Numbered from the stretch's first letter, positions 1-8,707 are shown. The stretch: 64,000 nucleotides of DNA from Bdellovibrionales bacterium Ga0074137 (GCA_001464715.1 LNDT01000036.1:33835-97834), one strand, 5' to 3'. The notes: a model not told the origin generated them from the letters alone. A program made the numbers and translations.

Positions 1-1
1 T

Positions 2-307
2 GCGAAAGACATTATCGATGCCGATTATCCTCCCGACAAATGGAACATCTATCCGTTTCATTTTTCTGACGGCGACAACTGGTCGGGTGAGGACACCAGG
101 CTTTGCATGCGCCTTCTGAGTGAATTTTTCCTGCCGAATGTGAATCAGTTTGGCTATGGACAAGTCGAATCGAAATATGGAAGTGGTCAGTTCGCAAAAG
201 ACCTCGAGCGCGAGTTCCCGGACGACGACCGTCTTGTCATTTCCAAGATTGAAAATCGCGATAAAATCCTAACTTCGATCAAAGACTTTTTGGGAAAGGG
301 CCGGTAG
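2..307 (+). CDS. yeaH: YeaH/DUF444-family protein, C-terminal part (5' truncated by window edge)
   Basis: Only the last ~101 residues lie in the window; the reading frame is open from base 2. The segment contains the family's typical end, with YPPDKWNIYPFHFSDGDNW followed by a C-terminal helix rich in acidic residues. YeaH (DUF444) proteins are cytoplasmic and belong to the PrkA-YeaH-SpoVR stress operon, where PrkA is a serine kinase; the exact biochemical role of YeaH is not settled. The gene stops 5 bases before spoVR, so the two are almost certainly cotranscribed, which matches the conserved order yeaG(prkA)-yeaH-ycgB(spoVR). prkA would be expected just upstream of the window. Confidence 0.9.
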   Translation, partial: AKDIIDADYPPDKWNIYPFHFSDGDNWSGEDTRLCMRLLSEFFLPNVNQFGYGQVESKYGSGQFAKDLEREFPDDDRLVISKIENRDKILTSIKDFLGKGR

Positions 308-312
308 GCGCG

Positions 313-1842
313 ATGGCAAATCTCACCCCGGATCTTGAAAAATGGCGTTTGAAAATTTTGAAGGTCGCCGAAAGTTACGGTCTCGATATGTACGAGACGA
401 TTTTCGAGCTGATCACTTATGATCAAATCAATCAGTTCGCCGCTTACGGGGGTTTCCCCGTAAGATATCCACACTGGCGATTTGGAATGGAGTATGAGCA
501 GCTTTCAAAGAGCTATGAGTACGGACTATCAAAAATCTACGAAATGGTCGTCAACACGGACCCTTGCTATGCCTATCTCATGGAAGGCAACCGTATGGTG
601 GATCAAAAGCTCGTGATGGCCCACGTTTACGGACACTGCGATTTCTTTAAGAACAACCAGTGGTTTGCGCCGACGAATAGAAAGATGATGGATCAGATGG
701 CGAACCACGCGACTCGCATCCGTCGCTACGTTGATCGCTATGGTGTCGATACGGTGGAGGATTTCATCGACAAGGTTCTTTCGCTTGAGAACCTTATTGA
801 TCGGCATTCGCCTTATGTTCAACGTTCGGCGGCCCAGTCGCGCAATGCGGCCGCTGACGTTCGGGAAGAGTCGTCGGAAGCAGCACTTCTTCGCGTGAAT
901 CGCGATTACATGGACGAGTATATAAATCCAAAGGATTTCGTCGATCATCAAAGAGCGAAAGCCGCGGCCGAGACCACTCGACTCGCAAAATTTCCTGCGC
1001 AGCCGCAAAGAGATGTTCTTTCATTTTTGATGCATCACGCCCCTTTGAAAAACTGGCAACAGGACATTATCTCGATCATTCGCGACGAGGCTTACTATTT
1101 TGCGCCGCAAGGAATGACGAAGATTATGAATGAAGGCTGGGCCTCGTACTGGCACTCAAAAATCATGACTCAAGATGTGCTGAGTGATTCCGAAGTTGTG
1201 GATTTCGCAGATGCGCATTCCGGTACCATGGCGATGGCGCCCAACGGCTTTAATCCTTACAAGGTTGGTATCGAACTATTCCGAAATATTGAAGAGCGAT
1301 GGAACAAAGGTCAGTTTGGTAAAGAGTGGAATGAGTGCGACGACGTTCAGGCCAAAAACAATTGGGACAAAAAGACGGGGCTCGGACGCGAAAAGATTTT
1401 TGAAATTCGCCGAAACTACAACGATGTCACCTTTATCGATGAATTTTTGACCGAAGACTTTTGCATCGCCAATAAAATGTTCGTCTATAAATTCAATAAA
1501 CGCACCGGTGCTTACGAGGTCGATACGCGAGACTTCCCGCAGATTAAGCGTCAGCTGCTGTTTCAGCTCACGAACTTTGGTCAGCCAATTGTGCAGGTGG
1601 AAGACGCCAACTTTGAAAATCGCGGAGAGCTTTTATTGACGCATCTTTTTGAAGGTATCGAGATGCAGCCGGATTACATGCGAGAAACTTTGAGCAATCT
1701 GCAAGCCATTTGGGGGCGCCCCGTCAGTATCGCGACTGTGCAAGACGAGCAGCCGAAACTCTACCGCCATGACGGAAAAGAAATCAAAGAGCACGCCATC
1801 GGCGAAGCCGCAAAAGCGGCTGACGAAAAAGCGGACGACTGA
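313..1842 (+). CDS. spoVR: SpoVR family protein
   Basis: The 509-residue product has the normal length of the family and its hallmarks: the N-terminal YGLDMYETIFELITYDQINQ-like stretch, YPHWRFGMEYE, a YGHCDFFKNN segment and the central NEGWASYWHSKIM motif with conserved Glu, Trp and His. SpoVR was named for a role in spore cortex formation in Bacillus, but homologues are common in non-sporulating bacteria next to yeaH and prkA, where they act in starvation or stationary-phase physiology by an unknown mechanism. The ATG follows the yeaH stop by 5 bases. The last ~30 residues are a Lys/Ala/Asp-rich tail. Its stop lies one base from the stop of the convergent gene on the minus strand. Confidence 0.95.
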   Translation: MANLTPDLEKWRLKILKVAESYGLDMYETIFELITYDQINQFAAYGGFPVRYPHWRFGMEYEQLSKSYEYGLSKIYEMVVNTDPCYAYLMEGNRMVDQKLVMAHVYGHCDFFKNNQWFAPTNRKMMDQMANHATRIRRYVDRYGVDTVEDFIDKVLSLENLIDRHSPYVQRSAAQSRNAAADVREESSEAALLRVNRDYMDEYINPKDFVDHQRAKAAAETTRLAKFPAQPQRDVLSFLMHHAPLKNWQQDIISIIRDEAYYFAPQGMTKIMNEGWASYWHSKIMTQDVLSDSEVVDFADAHSGTMAMAPNGFNPYKVGIELFRNIEERWNKGQFGKEWNECDDVQAKNNWDKKTGLGREKIFEIRRNYNDVTFIDEFLTEDFCIANKMFVYKFNKRTGAYEVDTRDFPQIKRQLLFQLTNFGQPIVQVEDANFENRGELLLTHLFEGIEMQPDYMRETLSNLQAIWGRPVSIATVQDEQPKLYRHDGKEIKEHAIGEAAKAADEKADD

Positions 1843-1843
1843 A

Positions 1844-3436
1844 CTAGTTGTTCTTTTTTGGTAGCGAGGTTGGGATTCTCTTCTTAGCGGGCGCTTTTCG
1901 CGCGGTCTTTTTGGGCTCTGGATCGAGCGATTTCAAGACGCGCGTTAGTTTCATTCGTTTCGCCAGATCAAAGGCAGTTTCTCCACCCTGACGAGCGATT
2001 TTCAAATCTGTCTTTGGAGCTAAGAATTTTACGACCGCTTCGTGGCGACGGAAGACCGACCACATAACGGGGGTTGCGCCAGATCCGTCGAGAACATTGG
2101 GATCGGCCTTCATTTTGACCAAGTATTTAACTGTCGCAAGATCGCCGCGCGCAGCTGCCAAATGTAGGGCTGCATAGCCACGACGTCGCGAAAGATTGAT
2201 ATCGACCAGGCGTTTATCGAGGAGCTCTTTAATTTTGGCTTCGTCGCCAGCATCAACGGCATCAAAAAACGAATCGACCGCCATGGGATCGAATCCGCTC
2301 TTATCATCAAAAGGAGACTCAACCGGACCACCCGAAGCGTTTGTCATTGGCACAGGAGCTGGAACTAGTGACTGCGGTGCAGGAATGATTGGAGCCGTCG
2401 GAGCGTCGATAGAGACTGGAGGCGAACCGGCATCGGCCACTGGCGAGGCTTCTGGGAGTTCCATTGGCTTCATATCGCCAAAGGAATCACCAGAGGGCGA
2501 GCCCTCTGAAGATTCGGAGGCGAGTTCCTTTGAAGACTCGTTCGGAGTCTTCGAAGTGTCGTTGCTTTGACCAACAATTAGGTAGGCCGTCAGTGCGATC
2601 AGCGCCATCCCGGCAACAGCGACGTGCGGTTTTCCAAATCTGAAGGGCGGTTTTACTTGGATTCCCGTTGAGGTCTCGGTTGAAAAACCTGTTTGAGTGC
2701 CTGCTGACGTACCGGAGGCTCCGGGAACAGGAACACCTGTTGCTGTGTCGCCAGTTCGTCCCGTGGCCTGAAGATTTGCGTAGTTTGAATAGTGGTTATT
2801 TCCACCCGAAGCCATACCTGGAACCTGAAGCCGACGAATCACAGCCGTCGAATCTTCGGGGTCCGGACGATACATTTGAGGCTGGTAATCCGGCTGAGGC
2901 GGTGGCGCAGGAATATTTGGTGTCGGCGTGTGCTGTGTTGGAGCAACGGTATGTTGAGCCACCGGGTAGGAGGGAGGAGCAACAGGTGTCGATGGAGCAT
3001 GCGGGCGGTGCGGAAGCTTAGGCGACGCAGGAAGCGGCGTCGAATCCATAGCATCGCGGCCGATCGAAGGAACAATGACTGTCGACTCGCTGATATCGTT
3101 GATCGATACAAAGCGAGTCGCCTCTTCCATGGGAAGCGGCTCCGGTAGTTCGAGGAACTCGATCGAGTATTGATCGAGACCCACGACGTCGTTCACTGTG
3201 AGGGAGTGTTCCTTAACTGGCTTTCCTGCGATCGAAAGAGAGTGACCGGTACCGGGGCGGCAGACAATGGCGCCAGGAACGAAGTCCACGCGAAGAGTCA
3301 GCGGCAAGCCGATGTAGCGCTGATCAATTTTTAGCGTTCGTCGCTCTGGAAAAGTGACGAGAAACTTCTGTCGTCGGCCGTCGGGATGAACCACGAGCAG
3401 CTTTATTCTGAAGTCTGATCCTGCATTTCCTGTCAC
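1844..3436 (-). CDS. Membrane protein with FHA-like N-terminus, Pro-rich linker and C-terminal ankyrin repeats
   Basis: 530 residues, GTG start. Residues ~8-95 look like an FHA-type beta sandwich (LLVVHPDG near the start, IAGKPVKEHSLTVNDVVGL and IEFLEL near its end), but the canonical GR, SRxH signature is absent, so the assignment is tentative. Residues ~130-265 are Pro/Thr/Gly-rich low complexity. One membrane segment follows (HVAVAGMALIALTAYLIVG, about residue 272-290). After another acidic, Pro-rich linker come about three ankyrin-type repeats (RGYAALHLAAARGDLATVKYLV; SGATPVMWSVFRRHEAVVKFL; GGETAFDLAKRMKLTRVL). The protein ends in a basic Lys/Pro tail. Topology would put the FHA-like part inside the cell and the ankyrin repeats in the periplasm. 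It is divergent from the stator-like pair at 3748-6661, so a functional link is possible but unproven. Confidence 0.8.
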   Translation of the reverse strand: MTGNAGSDFRIKLLVVHPDGRRQKFLVTFPERRTLKIDQRYIGLPLTLRVDFVPGAIVCRPGTGHSLSIAGKPVKEHSLTVNDVVGLDQYSIEFLELPEPLPMEEATRFVSINDISESTVIVPSIGRDAMDSTPLPASPKLPHRPHAPSTPVAPPSYPVAQHTVAPTQHTPTPNIPAPPPQPDYQPQMYRPDPEDSTAVIRRLQVPGMASGGNNHYSNYANLQATGRTGDTATGVPVPGASGTSAGTQTGFSTETSTGIQVKPPFRFGKPHVAVAGMALIALTAYLIVGQSNDTSKTPNESSKELASESSEGSPSGDSFGDMKPMELPEASPVADAGSPPVSIDAPTAPIIPAPQSLVPAPVPMTNASGGPVESPFDDKSGFDPMAVDSFFDAVDAGDEAKIKELLDKRLVDINLSRRRGYAALHLAAARGDLATVKYLVKMKADPNVLDGSGATPVMWSVFRRHEAVVKFLAPKTDLKIARQGGETAFDLAKRMKLTRVLKSLDPEPKKTARKAPAKKRIPTSLPKKNN

Positions 3437-3747
3437 GTCAGATCCCCACTTGTGCCTAGATTACCATCTCATCATGACGATGTATTGGCTCATACACTAT
3501 TTCGGCGAATCCCCGCCGTCGGTTGAGACTTTAAGGAAAAGACTCGACTAGACGTGGCCAATGGCTAGTCAAAATTAACAAAAGTGAAGTGACTCAAAAC
3601 TATACTAAGAAGATTCCGTCACACTTCGTTCACAGCTTAAACTGCGAAAGGGTCGTCATTTTGTCGACACGTCAGCCTCGTCGAAAGGTCAGTCGTGACT
3701 TTTAATCCAGACTTTATGTAAAGCCATTCGGGGCCGATAATTTCGAC
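3437..3747. other. Divergent intergenic region, 311 bp
   Basis: No open frame of note and no RNA signature. It must hold the promoters for the ankyrin protein (leftward) and the MotB-like gene (rightward). A TATACT hexamer sits at 3601-3606 on the plus strand, but no convincing -35 box was found at the right distance, so no promoter is called. Confidence 0.5.
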
Positions 3748-5748
3748 ATGGGACTCGATTTCGACAAAATTAAGCACAAAGTAGAACATGGTACCGGTCA
3801 CCAGTGGACTTCGTACTCTGATCTTTTCCTGGTTCTCTCGGTGACGTTCCTTCTTCTCTACGTGGTTGCAAACTTACGCGGCGGTGCTGCGGCGGTCGTT
3901 GCGCAAGAGCAGTTGCGTGTGTCGAGCACTCGTATGAGCGAACTTGAAAAACAAGTGAAGGCTTACGAAGTTCTCAAAGATGATTACATTGAAAAAGGTG
4001 CGTCTCGAGACGAAGTTGAGATGTATCGGGATCTCGAAGAAAAGTTGGCTCTTCTTGAAAGCGATGCTCAGGCCGAGTTTGAAGATGCGCAGACGCGGGC
4101 CCGCGAAGCGAAACTTAAGTTCAACGGACTCAACAAGTACCAGGCGCTCATCAAAAACATCGTCAATGCGAATTTGGTTTCGTCGGCAAAATCGAAACGC
4201 CAGTTGACGATGCTCGACGACCGAGATGGCCGGATCGAAGAAAAAGATGTGAAGATCGACACTCTTGACGCTGAAACAAAGCAGCAAGAGAAGACGATCG
4301 AATCGAACAAGCGCCGCATCGCCTCGATTCGGGAAAGTCTTGCCGAGCGCGAGCGCTCTTTGAAAAACGTAAAAAATCTTTCGGCAAAACAGCGCAAAGA
4401 ACTTCAAGCGAAGCTTCAGGCTGAACGCCAAGAGGCCACCAGCAAAATCGCCGATCTTGAATCTCAGAATAAAGATGCAAGTCAGCAGCTGGAACAAACT
4501 CAAGTTGAACTTGATAAGAAATCGCGACTCGCAAGTCGACTTTCAACAGATTTGAAAAAATCGAAAGAGGACTTCCAATCGCAAATGCAGCAGGCGCGCG
4601 CCGAGCATGAGGCGACCGTTGCAAAAGAACGTGAAGAGTATCAACAGCAGATTGGTGCCGCACGGGCGACAGCGGCGCAAAAAGCAGCAGCGGCTCGCGA
4701 ACTTAAAGAAAAGATGGCGGCGTCGGAGCGCGAGATGAATCAAAAAATTGCTCAGCTTGAAGGCGAGCAAAAAGCGACATCGAGCAAGCTTGGCGAAGCG
4801 GAAGCTCAGCTCGCGGCGAAATCTCGTGAGGCCGAGCGCCTTATGGGTGACCTCCAGAAAACGTCAGGTGAGTACGAGCGTCGTCTGGCTGGCGTAAAGG
4901 GTGAGTACGAAGCCGCGGTGGCGCGTGAGCGTGGTAAACTTGAAGGTCAGCTGCGTGCAGCGAAAATGACAGCAGCTCAAAAGGCTGCGGCTGAAGAAGG
5001 TCTTCGTGGACGGTTGGCCGCCGCAGAGAAAGAAATGCAAGACAAGGTCGCAGCTCTTAGCGGTAATCTTGAAGGCACGAAACGAAAGCTCGCAAGTGTT
5101 GAACGTCAGTATGGCGATTCCATCGGCGCACTCCAAAAAACAAATCAAACTTTGCAGCGGGACCTGAACGCGAGTGTTAACAAGCTTGGGGCTCAACGTC
5201 GACTGGCAGCTCAGATCAAGGCCAATCTTCGAGCGGCCGGTATTGATGCCGATGTCGACGCGAAGACTGGCGACCTCACGATCAGCTTCGGCGATGAGTA
5301 TTTTGATACGGGTTCAGCGACTCTAAAGCCTGGGATGATCAACGTTGTTCGTAAAACAATGCCGGTTTACGCGCGAACTCTATTTGAAAACGCCGAGATC
5401 GCACGAAAGCTCGACACGGTTGAAATCGTCGGCTTCGCGTCTCCGACATTCCAAGGCCGAGTTGTTGATCCGCAGTCGATGGCAGCTCGTGACCGTGCCG
5501 CGGTCAATTATAATATGGATTTGAGCTACCGACGTGCTCGTTCGATTTTCGACTTTGCGTTTGATCCCAAGAAAATCATTTTCGAAAAACAAAAAGATCT
5601 TCTCCCTCTTGTGAAAGTTTCGGGTCGAAGTTATTTGACGGCCGATCGAAACCCCGCGGTTTCTGGCGGCGCCGAAGCTGATTATTGTGCGAATAATAAC
5701 TGTCAAAAACACCAAATCGTCGTGATTCGATTCACGCTGAAGGAATAG
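3748..5748 (+). CDS. MotB/OmpA-like protein with one TM helix and a ~450-residue coiled coil
   Basis: 666 residues. The N-terminus is built like MotB: a short cytoplasmic segment, then WTSYSDLFLVLSVTFLLLYVV (residues 20-40) with Asp25 at the place of the proton-carrying Asp32 of E. coli MotB. Residues ~55-500 are nearly all charged and Ala/Gln-rich heptads, i.e. coiled coil, with two copies of a ~98-residue unit (markers ATAAQKAAA near residue 305 and MTAAQKAAA near 403). Residues ~515-666 resemble an OmpA/MotB C-terminal domain (VEIVGFASPTFQG ... NMDLSYRRARSIFDFAF), although the usual peptidoglycan-contacting Asp of the TD pair is not seen. The MotA-like gene starts 7 bases downstream. The pair is probably a new kind of ion-driven stator or a Tol/Exb-like energiser, not the flagellar motor, since no other motility genes are nearby. 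Confidence 0.85.
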   Translation: MGLDFDKIKHKVEHGTGHQWTSYSDLFLVLSVTFLLLYVVANLRGGAAAVVAQEQLRVSSTRMSELEKQVKAYEVLKDDYIEKGASRDEVEMYRDLEEKLALLESDAQAEFEDAQTRAREAKLKFNGLNKYQALIKNIVNANLVSSAKSKRQLTMLDDRDGRIEEKDVKIDTLDAETKQQEKTIESNKRRIASIRESLAERERSLKNVKNLSAKQRKELQAKLQAERQEATSKIADLESQNKDASQQLEQTQVELDKKSRLASRLSTDLKKSKEDFQSQMQQARAEHEATVAKEREEYQQQIGAARATAAQKAAAARELKEKMAASEREMNQKIAQLEGEQKATSSKLGEAEAQLAAKSREAERLMGDLQKTSGEYERRLAGVKGEYEAAVARERGKLEGQLRAAKMTAAQKAAAEEGLRGRLAAAEKEMQDKVAALSGNLEGTKRKLASVERQYGDSIGALQKTNQTLQRDLNASVNKLGAQRRLAAQIKANLRAAGIDADVDAKTGDLTISFGDEYFDTGSATLKPGMINVVRKTMPVYARTLFENAEIARKLDTVEIVGFASPTFQGRVVDPQSMAARDRAAVNYNMDLSYRRARSIFDFAFDPKKIIFEKQKDLLPLVKVSGRSYLTADRNPAVSGGAEADYCANNNCQKHQIVVIRFTLKE

Positions 5749-5755
5749 GGTCGTC

Positions 5756-6661
5756 ATGGAGATGCAACAAGATGCAGTCAGCGAACTGCTGATGGCGAAT
5801 ATCTTCAACACCGCATCGAGCTACATTGTTCCCATTATGGGCGTGTTGTTTGTCGTCGCGGTGTTGATGCGAGTTTCTCTTTTTTGGGTGATTCGTGCTG
5901 AACTTCGATTTGCTCGCGAATTTGCTGTTCGCTTGCACTTCTACCTTCGTGCGGTCGCTCACGGTGAAGCGCCACGAGTCGGGTCGTTTTCGCGACTCAT
6001 TCGAGCTCTTCTAGAGAAGACGTATCTCGAGTGTTTCGAGATCAACGATCGCTATAAGCTAAGAAGCCTCGACAAAGTCGAATCGTTGGCGGATCGGTTG
6101 TTCATGCTTCACGCAGCTCTTCAACGCTGTGTTGAGGAACTCGTTGTCCAACTTGGATACTTAAAGAAGAGTGTCGAGCGCTCGGGTCGAAACGATTTCC
6201 AAGACATCGTTCGATCGACGTTTGATACGAACCCGTACTTCTCGCGTGTTTTCGGTATTCTCCCGATCTCGACGATCAACGAGTTGCTCGCGACACTTCC
6301 GGGTCTCTTTCTGGTTCTTGGTATCTTCGGTACCTTCATGGGTATTGCGGCGGGTCTTCCTGAACTTGGAAACATGGATCTTTCGAATATCGAAAATACG
6401 AAACAGGTCATGGACGGATTCTTGGTCCATATCTCTTCGGCGATGATCAAGTCGATCGTGGGCATCGGTCTTTCAGCTTTGATGGGTGTTCTGAACACTC
6501 TTCTGTCGGTTGAAACGACACACTATACAGCGATTACGCGTTTGTCGGATTCTCTCGCTCTTGCATGGCAGGAAACTGATGTTAACGAGCGCGTTGCTCC
6601 AAGCAGCCACTCGGTTCCAGTTCCCGGTGCACCTCCCGCAGGCGATCGCAAGACCGCCTAG
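5756..6661 (+). CDS. MotA/TolQ/ExbB-like proton channel protein
   Basis: 301 residues, cotranscribed with the MotB-like gene 7 bases upstream. A first membrane helix lies at about residues 22-45 (YIVPIMGVLFVVAVLMRVSL), followed by a ~130-residue cytoplasmic helical region. The family signature is the second helix, about residues 178-200, with LPGLFLVLGIFGTFMGIAAG, which matches the P-x-LG-x-GT-x-G core of MotA/TolQ/ExbB. A third helix follows at ~230-253 (MIKSIVGIGLSALMGVLNTLL). These proteins form the pentameric ring around the MotB/ExbD/TolR-type subunit and convert ion flow to mechanical work. It is longer at the C-terminus than ExbB, with a Pro-rich tail. No ExbD, TonB, TolA or flagellar gene is adjacent; the upstream coiled-coil protein is the evident partner. 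Confidence 0.85.
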   Translation: MEMQQDAVSELLMANIFNTASSYIVPIMGVLFVVAVLMRVSLFWVIRAELRFAREFAVRLHFYLRAVAHGEAPRVGSFSRLIRALLEKTYLECFEINDRYKLRSLDKVESLADRLFMLHAALQRCVEELVVQLGYLKKSVERSGRNDFQDIVRSTFDTNPYFSRVFGILPISTINELLATLPGLFLVLGIFGTFMGIAAGLPELGNMDLSNIENTKQVMDGFLVHISSAMIKSIVGIGLSALMGVLNTLLSVETTHYTAITRLSDSLALAWQETDVNERVAPSSHSVPVPGAPPAGDRKTA

Positions 6662-6689
6662 GTATCGCACAACGGATCAGTTTCGAAAG

Positions 6690-6715
6690 ACGGCTCACGA
6701 AAGTGGGCCGTTTTC
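6690..6715 (+). terminator. Rho-independent terminator of the stator-like operon
   Basis: A 9-bp stem (ACGGCTCAC, GAAA tetraloop, GTGGGCCGT with one G-T pair) is followed directly by TTTTC. It lies 28 bases after the stop of the MotA-like gene and marks the operon end. Confidence 0.85.
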
Positions 6716-6843
6716 ATTTGCGCGAGCATCGATTCAAATCCGGAACACAATGATCCAAATCCTGAGCTCTTGTTGGTGACGGTCGAATCGCGCGACGTTA
6801 CGACGGTGTGGTAGCGACAATGGTTTCACCACGGAGAAGTTGA

Positions 6844-7350
6844 ATGAAAAGTATCATGATGACAGCGCTTATATTCATAGGACTGCTGGAAATCTCTTTA
6901 GCAGTTGCAGCGGATTCGACGTCAAATCCTTATCAGGTTAATTTTGTCCCAGGGATTGCCTACTCAACTTATGATGGCGTGGGATTGGGCGGATTGATCG
7001 GTGTCGGTGTGCCACTTTCAAAACGCTGGTACTTCACGAGCGAAGTGGGTGGCTCTGTCTTTACGAGAAGTGGCAAAACGGAAAGCTATTGGGCCGGCGG
7101 ATTTGAGTACAGTTTTTCAGACGATCTTTCGAACACGGGATTCGTTTCTTTTGGCGCCGACGCAGAGTACGGATTCAAATCTGAGGCAGTCTTTGACCGT
7201 GGTTTTGTGGGTGGGGGCTATCGCTGGAAAATGTCAGACGAGCATTCTCTCAGCTGGAGCCCCACTCTTCGCGTCGCCGTTGGTGATAGCAAGGGAAGCA
7301 AAAGATGGTCCGGCTATATAATGCCGGTGCGATTCACGTACCTGTTTTAA
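6844..7350 (+). CDS. Small outer-membrane beta-barrel-like protein
   Basis: 168 residues with a clear signal peptide (MKSIMMTALIFIGLLEISLAVA, cleavage near residue 22). The mature part alternates aromatic and small residues in short Gly-bounded strands (GVGLGGLIGVGVPLSKRWYFTSEVGG, YWAGGFEYSF, GGGYRWKM) and ends in a terminal Phe after RFTYLF, the usual end of BAM-inserted barrels. This suggests an 8-strand outer-membrane barrel. A GGAG ribosome site precedes the ATG. Its function cannot be named; it stands alone between two terminator-like hairpins. Confidence 0.75.
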   Translation: MKSIMMTALIFIGLLEISLAVAADSTSNPYQVNFVPGIAYSTYDGVGLGGLIGVGVPLSKRWYFTSEVGGSVFTRSGKTESYWAGGFEYSFSDDLSNTGFVSFGADAEYGFKSEAVFDRGFVGGGYRWKMSDEHSLSWSPTLRVAVGDSKGSKRWSGYIMPVRFTYLF

Positions 7351-7367
7351 GCCGCAGTACCTGCGGC
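7351..7367. terminator. Hairpin between convergent genes
   Basis: GCCGCAG, loop TAC, CTGCGGC form a 7-bp perfect stem immediately after the TAA of the barrel gene. On the minus strand the stem runs out into TTAAAA. There is no strong T run on the plus side, so it may act weakly or bidirectionally. Confidence 0.5.
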
Positions 7368-7377
7368 GCTGTGAAGC

Positions 7378-7782
7378 TTACTCTTCTTCTTCCTCTTCGT
7401 CGTCCTCATCATCATCGATATCGTCCTCGCCGGAATCGACGTCGGTGAGGTCGTCCAAATCGTCGGCGTTTTTCGCTTCGACGCGGAAAAGCCAACCATC
7501 ACCATAATTGTCTTCGAAAATTAACTGTGGATTTTCAACAACGGCCGCATTGATCTCGACGACTTTGCCATCGACGGGACTATATAGATTGAGCGGACCG
7601 GACTCGGTTTCGATCTCTCCACAGACTTCGTCGGCACCGATGTCGTCGCCTTCGGACGGAAGATTGACCGCTGAAATTTCAGCGAGTTCCTCAAGGCCCT
7701 CGTCACTGATTCCAATGGTGACAGATCCGTCTTCCACCTGCAGCCACTCGTAAACCATAAATGGAATGAATTCGTCGTTCAT
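7378..7782 (-). CDS. GcvH-like (lipoyl-domain fold) protein lacking the lipoyl lysine, with polyacidic tail
   Basis: 134 residues from the ATG at 7782, chosen because a GGGGGA ribosome site lies 5 bases upstream; longer in-frame starts add only an unlikely basic extension. Residues 20-100 follow glycine cleavage H protein: VTIGISDEGLEELAEISAVNLPSEGD, then NLYSPVDGKVVEINAAVVENPQLIFEDNYGDGWLFRVE. In GcvH the lipoylated Lys sits five residues before the Leu of DLYAP; here that place is Ser61 (ETESGPLNLYSP). The protein therefore cannot be lipoylated at the usual site. Residues ~106-134 are almost all Asp/Glu. No gcvT or gcvP is nearby. A regulatory or scaffold role is more likely than glycine cleavage. 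Confidence 0.8.
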   Translation of the reverse strand: MNDEFIPFMVYEWLQVEDGSVTIGISDEGLEELAEISAVNLPSEGDDIGADEVCGEIETESGPLNLYSPVDGKVVEINAAVVENPQLIFEDNYGDGWLFRVEAKNADDLDDLTDVDSGEDDIDDDEDDEEEEEE

Positions 7783-7901
7783 TGAGTCCCCCGTTTCTCG
7801 AGCCCGAGCATATCGACACCCAGCGTGCCCGAGAAGAAGAATTTTAAAAGTTCTTTGATTCATGATGTCGCCAGATTTAGGCTGAAAGACGAGGCGCAAG
7901 C

Positions 7902-8519
7902 ATGATTTTCGAAAAACTGCCGTTTCAGTTTGACGTTGAAAAACTTCGCTCACATCTCCGTGAGGCCGTGTTTCCGCATCCCCCTCACATGGTGGGAAAT
8001 TTTTTTGGCGGCTGGAGCGTCACGTCGTCCAATGGCTCTTACAAAGATGGCTGGGCTTCCGGTGAAAAAGCGATGGATCCGAGCTTCATGCCGGGATCAA
8101 CTCTCGCGGAAAAATATAGAGCGATCGGAATTTTGAAACCATCAGAGTACCGGCATCCGACCGAAGTCTGTTTTGGTTATCTCAAAGAAGTCATGGATGA
8201 GATCGGCGAGGCGGGCTTCAATCCGCTTAGGGCGCGTCTTTCGCTTCTGAAGGCCAAGGGCAGCAGCACGCTTCACCGCGATGCCCCTGATGATCGTTAT
8301 TCGGTTCGACTGCATTTACCGATCATCACAAATGAACATTGTAAGTTCGTTTGCGAAGACGGTTCCGCTCACATTCCCGCCGACGGCTCTGCTCACCTGG
8401 TCCGCGTAAATCGACCTCACCAAGTTTTCAACAACGGCGACACCGACCGCATCCACCTCATCATGGAAGTCTACGACACCAAACACCTATCAACCCACCA
8501 CCGCTACCCAAAAACCTAA
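7902..8519 (+). CDS. Aspartyl/asparaginyl beta-hydroxylase-like 2-oxoglutarate/Fe(II) oxygenase
   Basis: 205 residues; GAGG ribosome site before the ATG. The double-stranded beta-helix signature is visible: His125-x-Asp127 in STLHRDAPDD, SVRLHLPI after it, and the distal His173 in NRPHQVFNNGDTDRIHLIMEVYD, with Arg183 as the probable 2-oxoglutarate contact. These enzymes hydroxylate side chains of proteins or small peptides using 2-oxoglutarate, O2 and Fe(II). The substrate is unknown. The N-terminal ~100 residues are not recognised. The gene is monocistronic and divergent from the GcvH-like gene. Confidence 0.75.
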   Translation: MIFEKLPFQFDVEKLRSHLREAVFPHPPHMVGNFFGGWSVTSSNGSYKDGWASGEKAMDPSFMPGSTLAEKYRAIGILKPSEYRHPTEVCFGYLKEVMDEIGEAGFNPLRARLSLLKAKGSSTLHRDAPDDRYSVRLHLPIITNEHCKFVCEDGSAHIPADGSAHLVRVNRPHQVFNNGDTDRIHLIMEVYDTKHLSTHHRYPKT

Positions 8520-8707
8520 AAAAACCACGCGCCGACAAAACGACGACACGCGCATGGTCCCAACAGCGTCCGAGTCCAAAAAACCGCGGACCTGAAAAAC
8601 AACCGAATTACTCTGAACAAAATCGTGAGACGACTGATTCTGAAACGGAAAAATCGGAGAAGAGAAGACGCCGTCATCTCCGCACCCGCAGACGCGATTT
8701 TCAAAAT

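Noticed and set aside
3874..4663. Two open frames opposite the coiled-coil protein
   Set aside because: Caused by the repetitive Lys/Glu/Ala codons of the coiled coil; Leu/Phe/Arg-rich products with no domain.
3748..6661. Zorya defence system
   Set aside because: ZorA/ZorB-like membrane pairs are similar in outline, but gene order, domain sizes and the absence of zorC, zorD or zorE do not fit.
8520..8707. Possible small gene or RNA after the hydroxylase gene
   Set aside because: 188 bases with A-rich runs and no start signal, stem or conserved motif on either strand.
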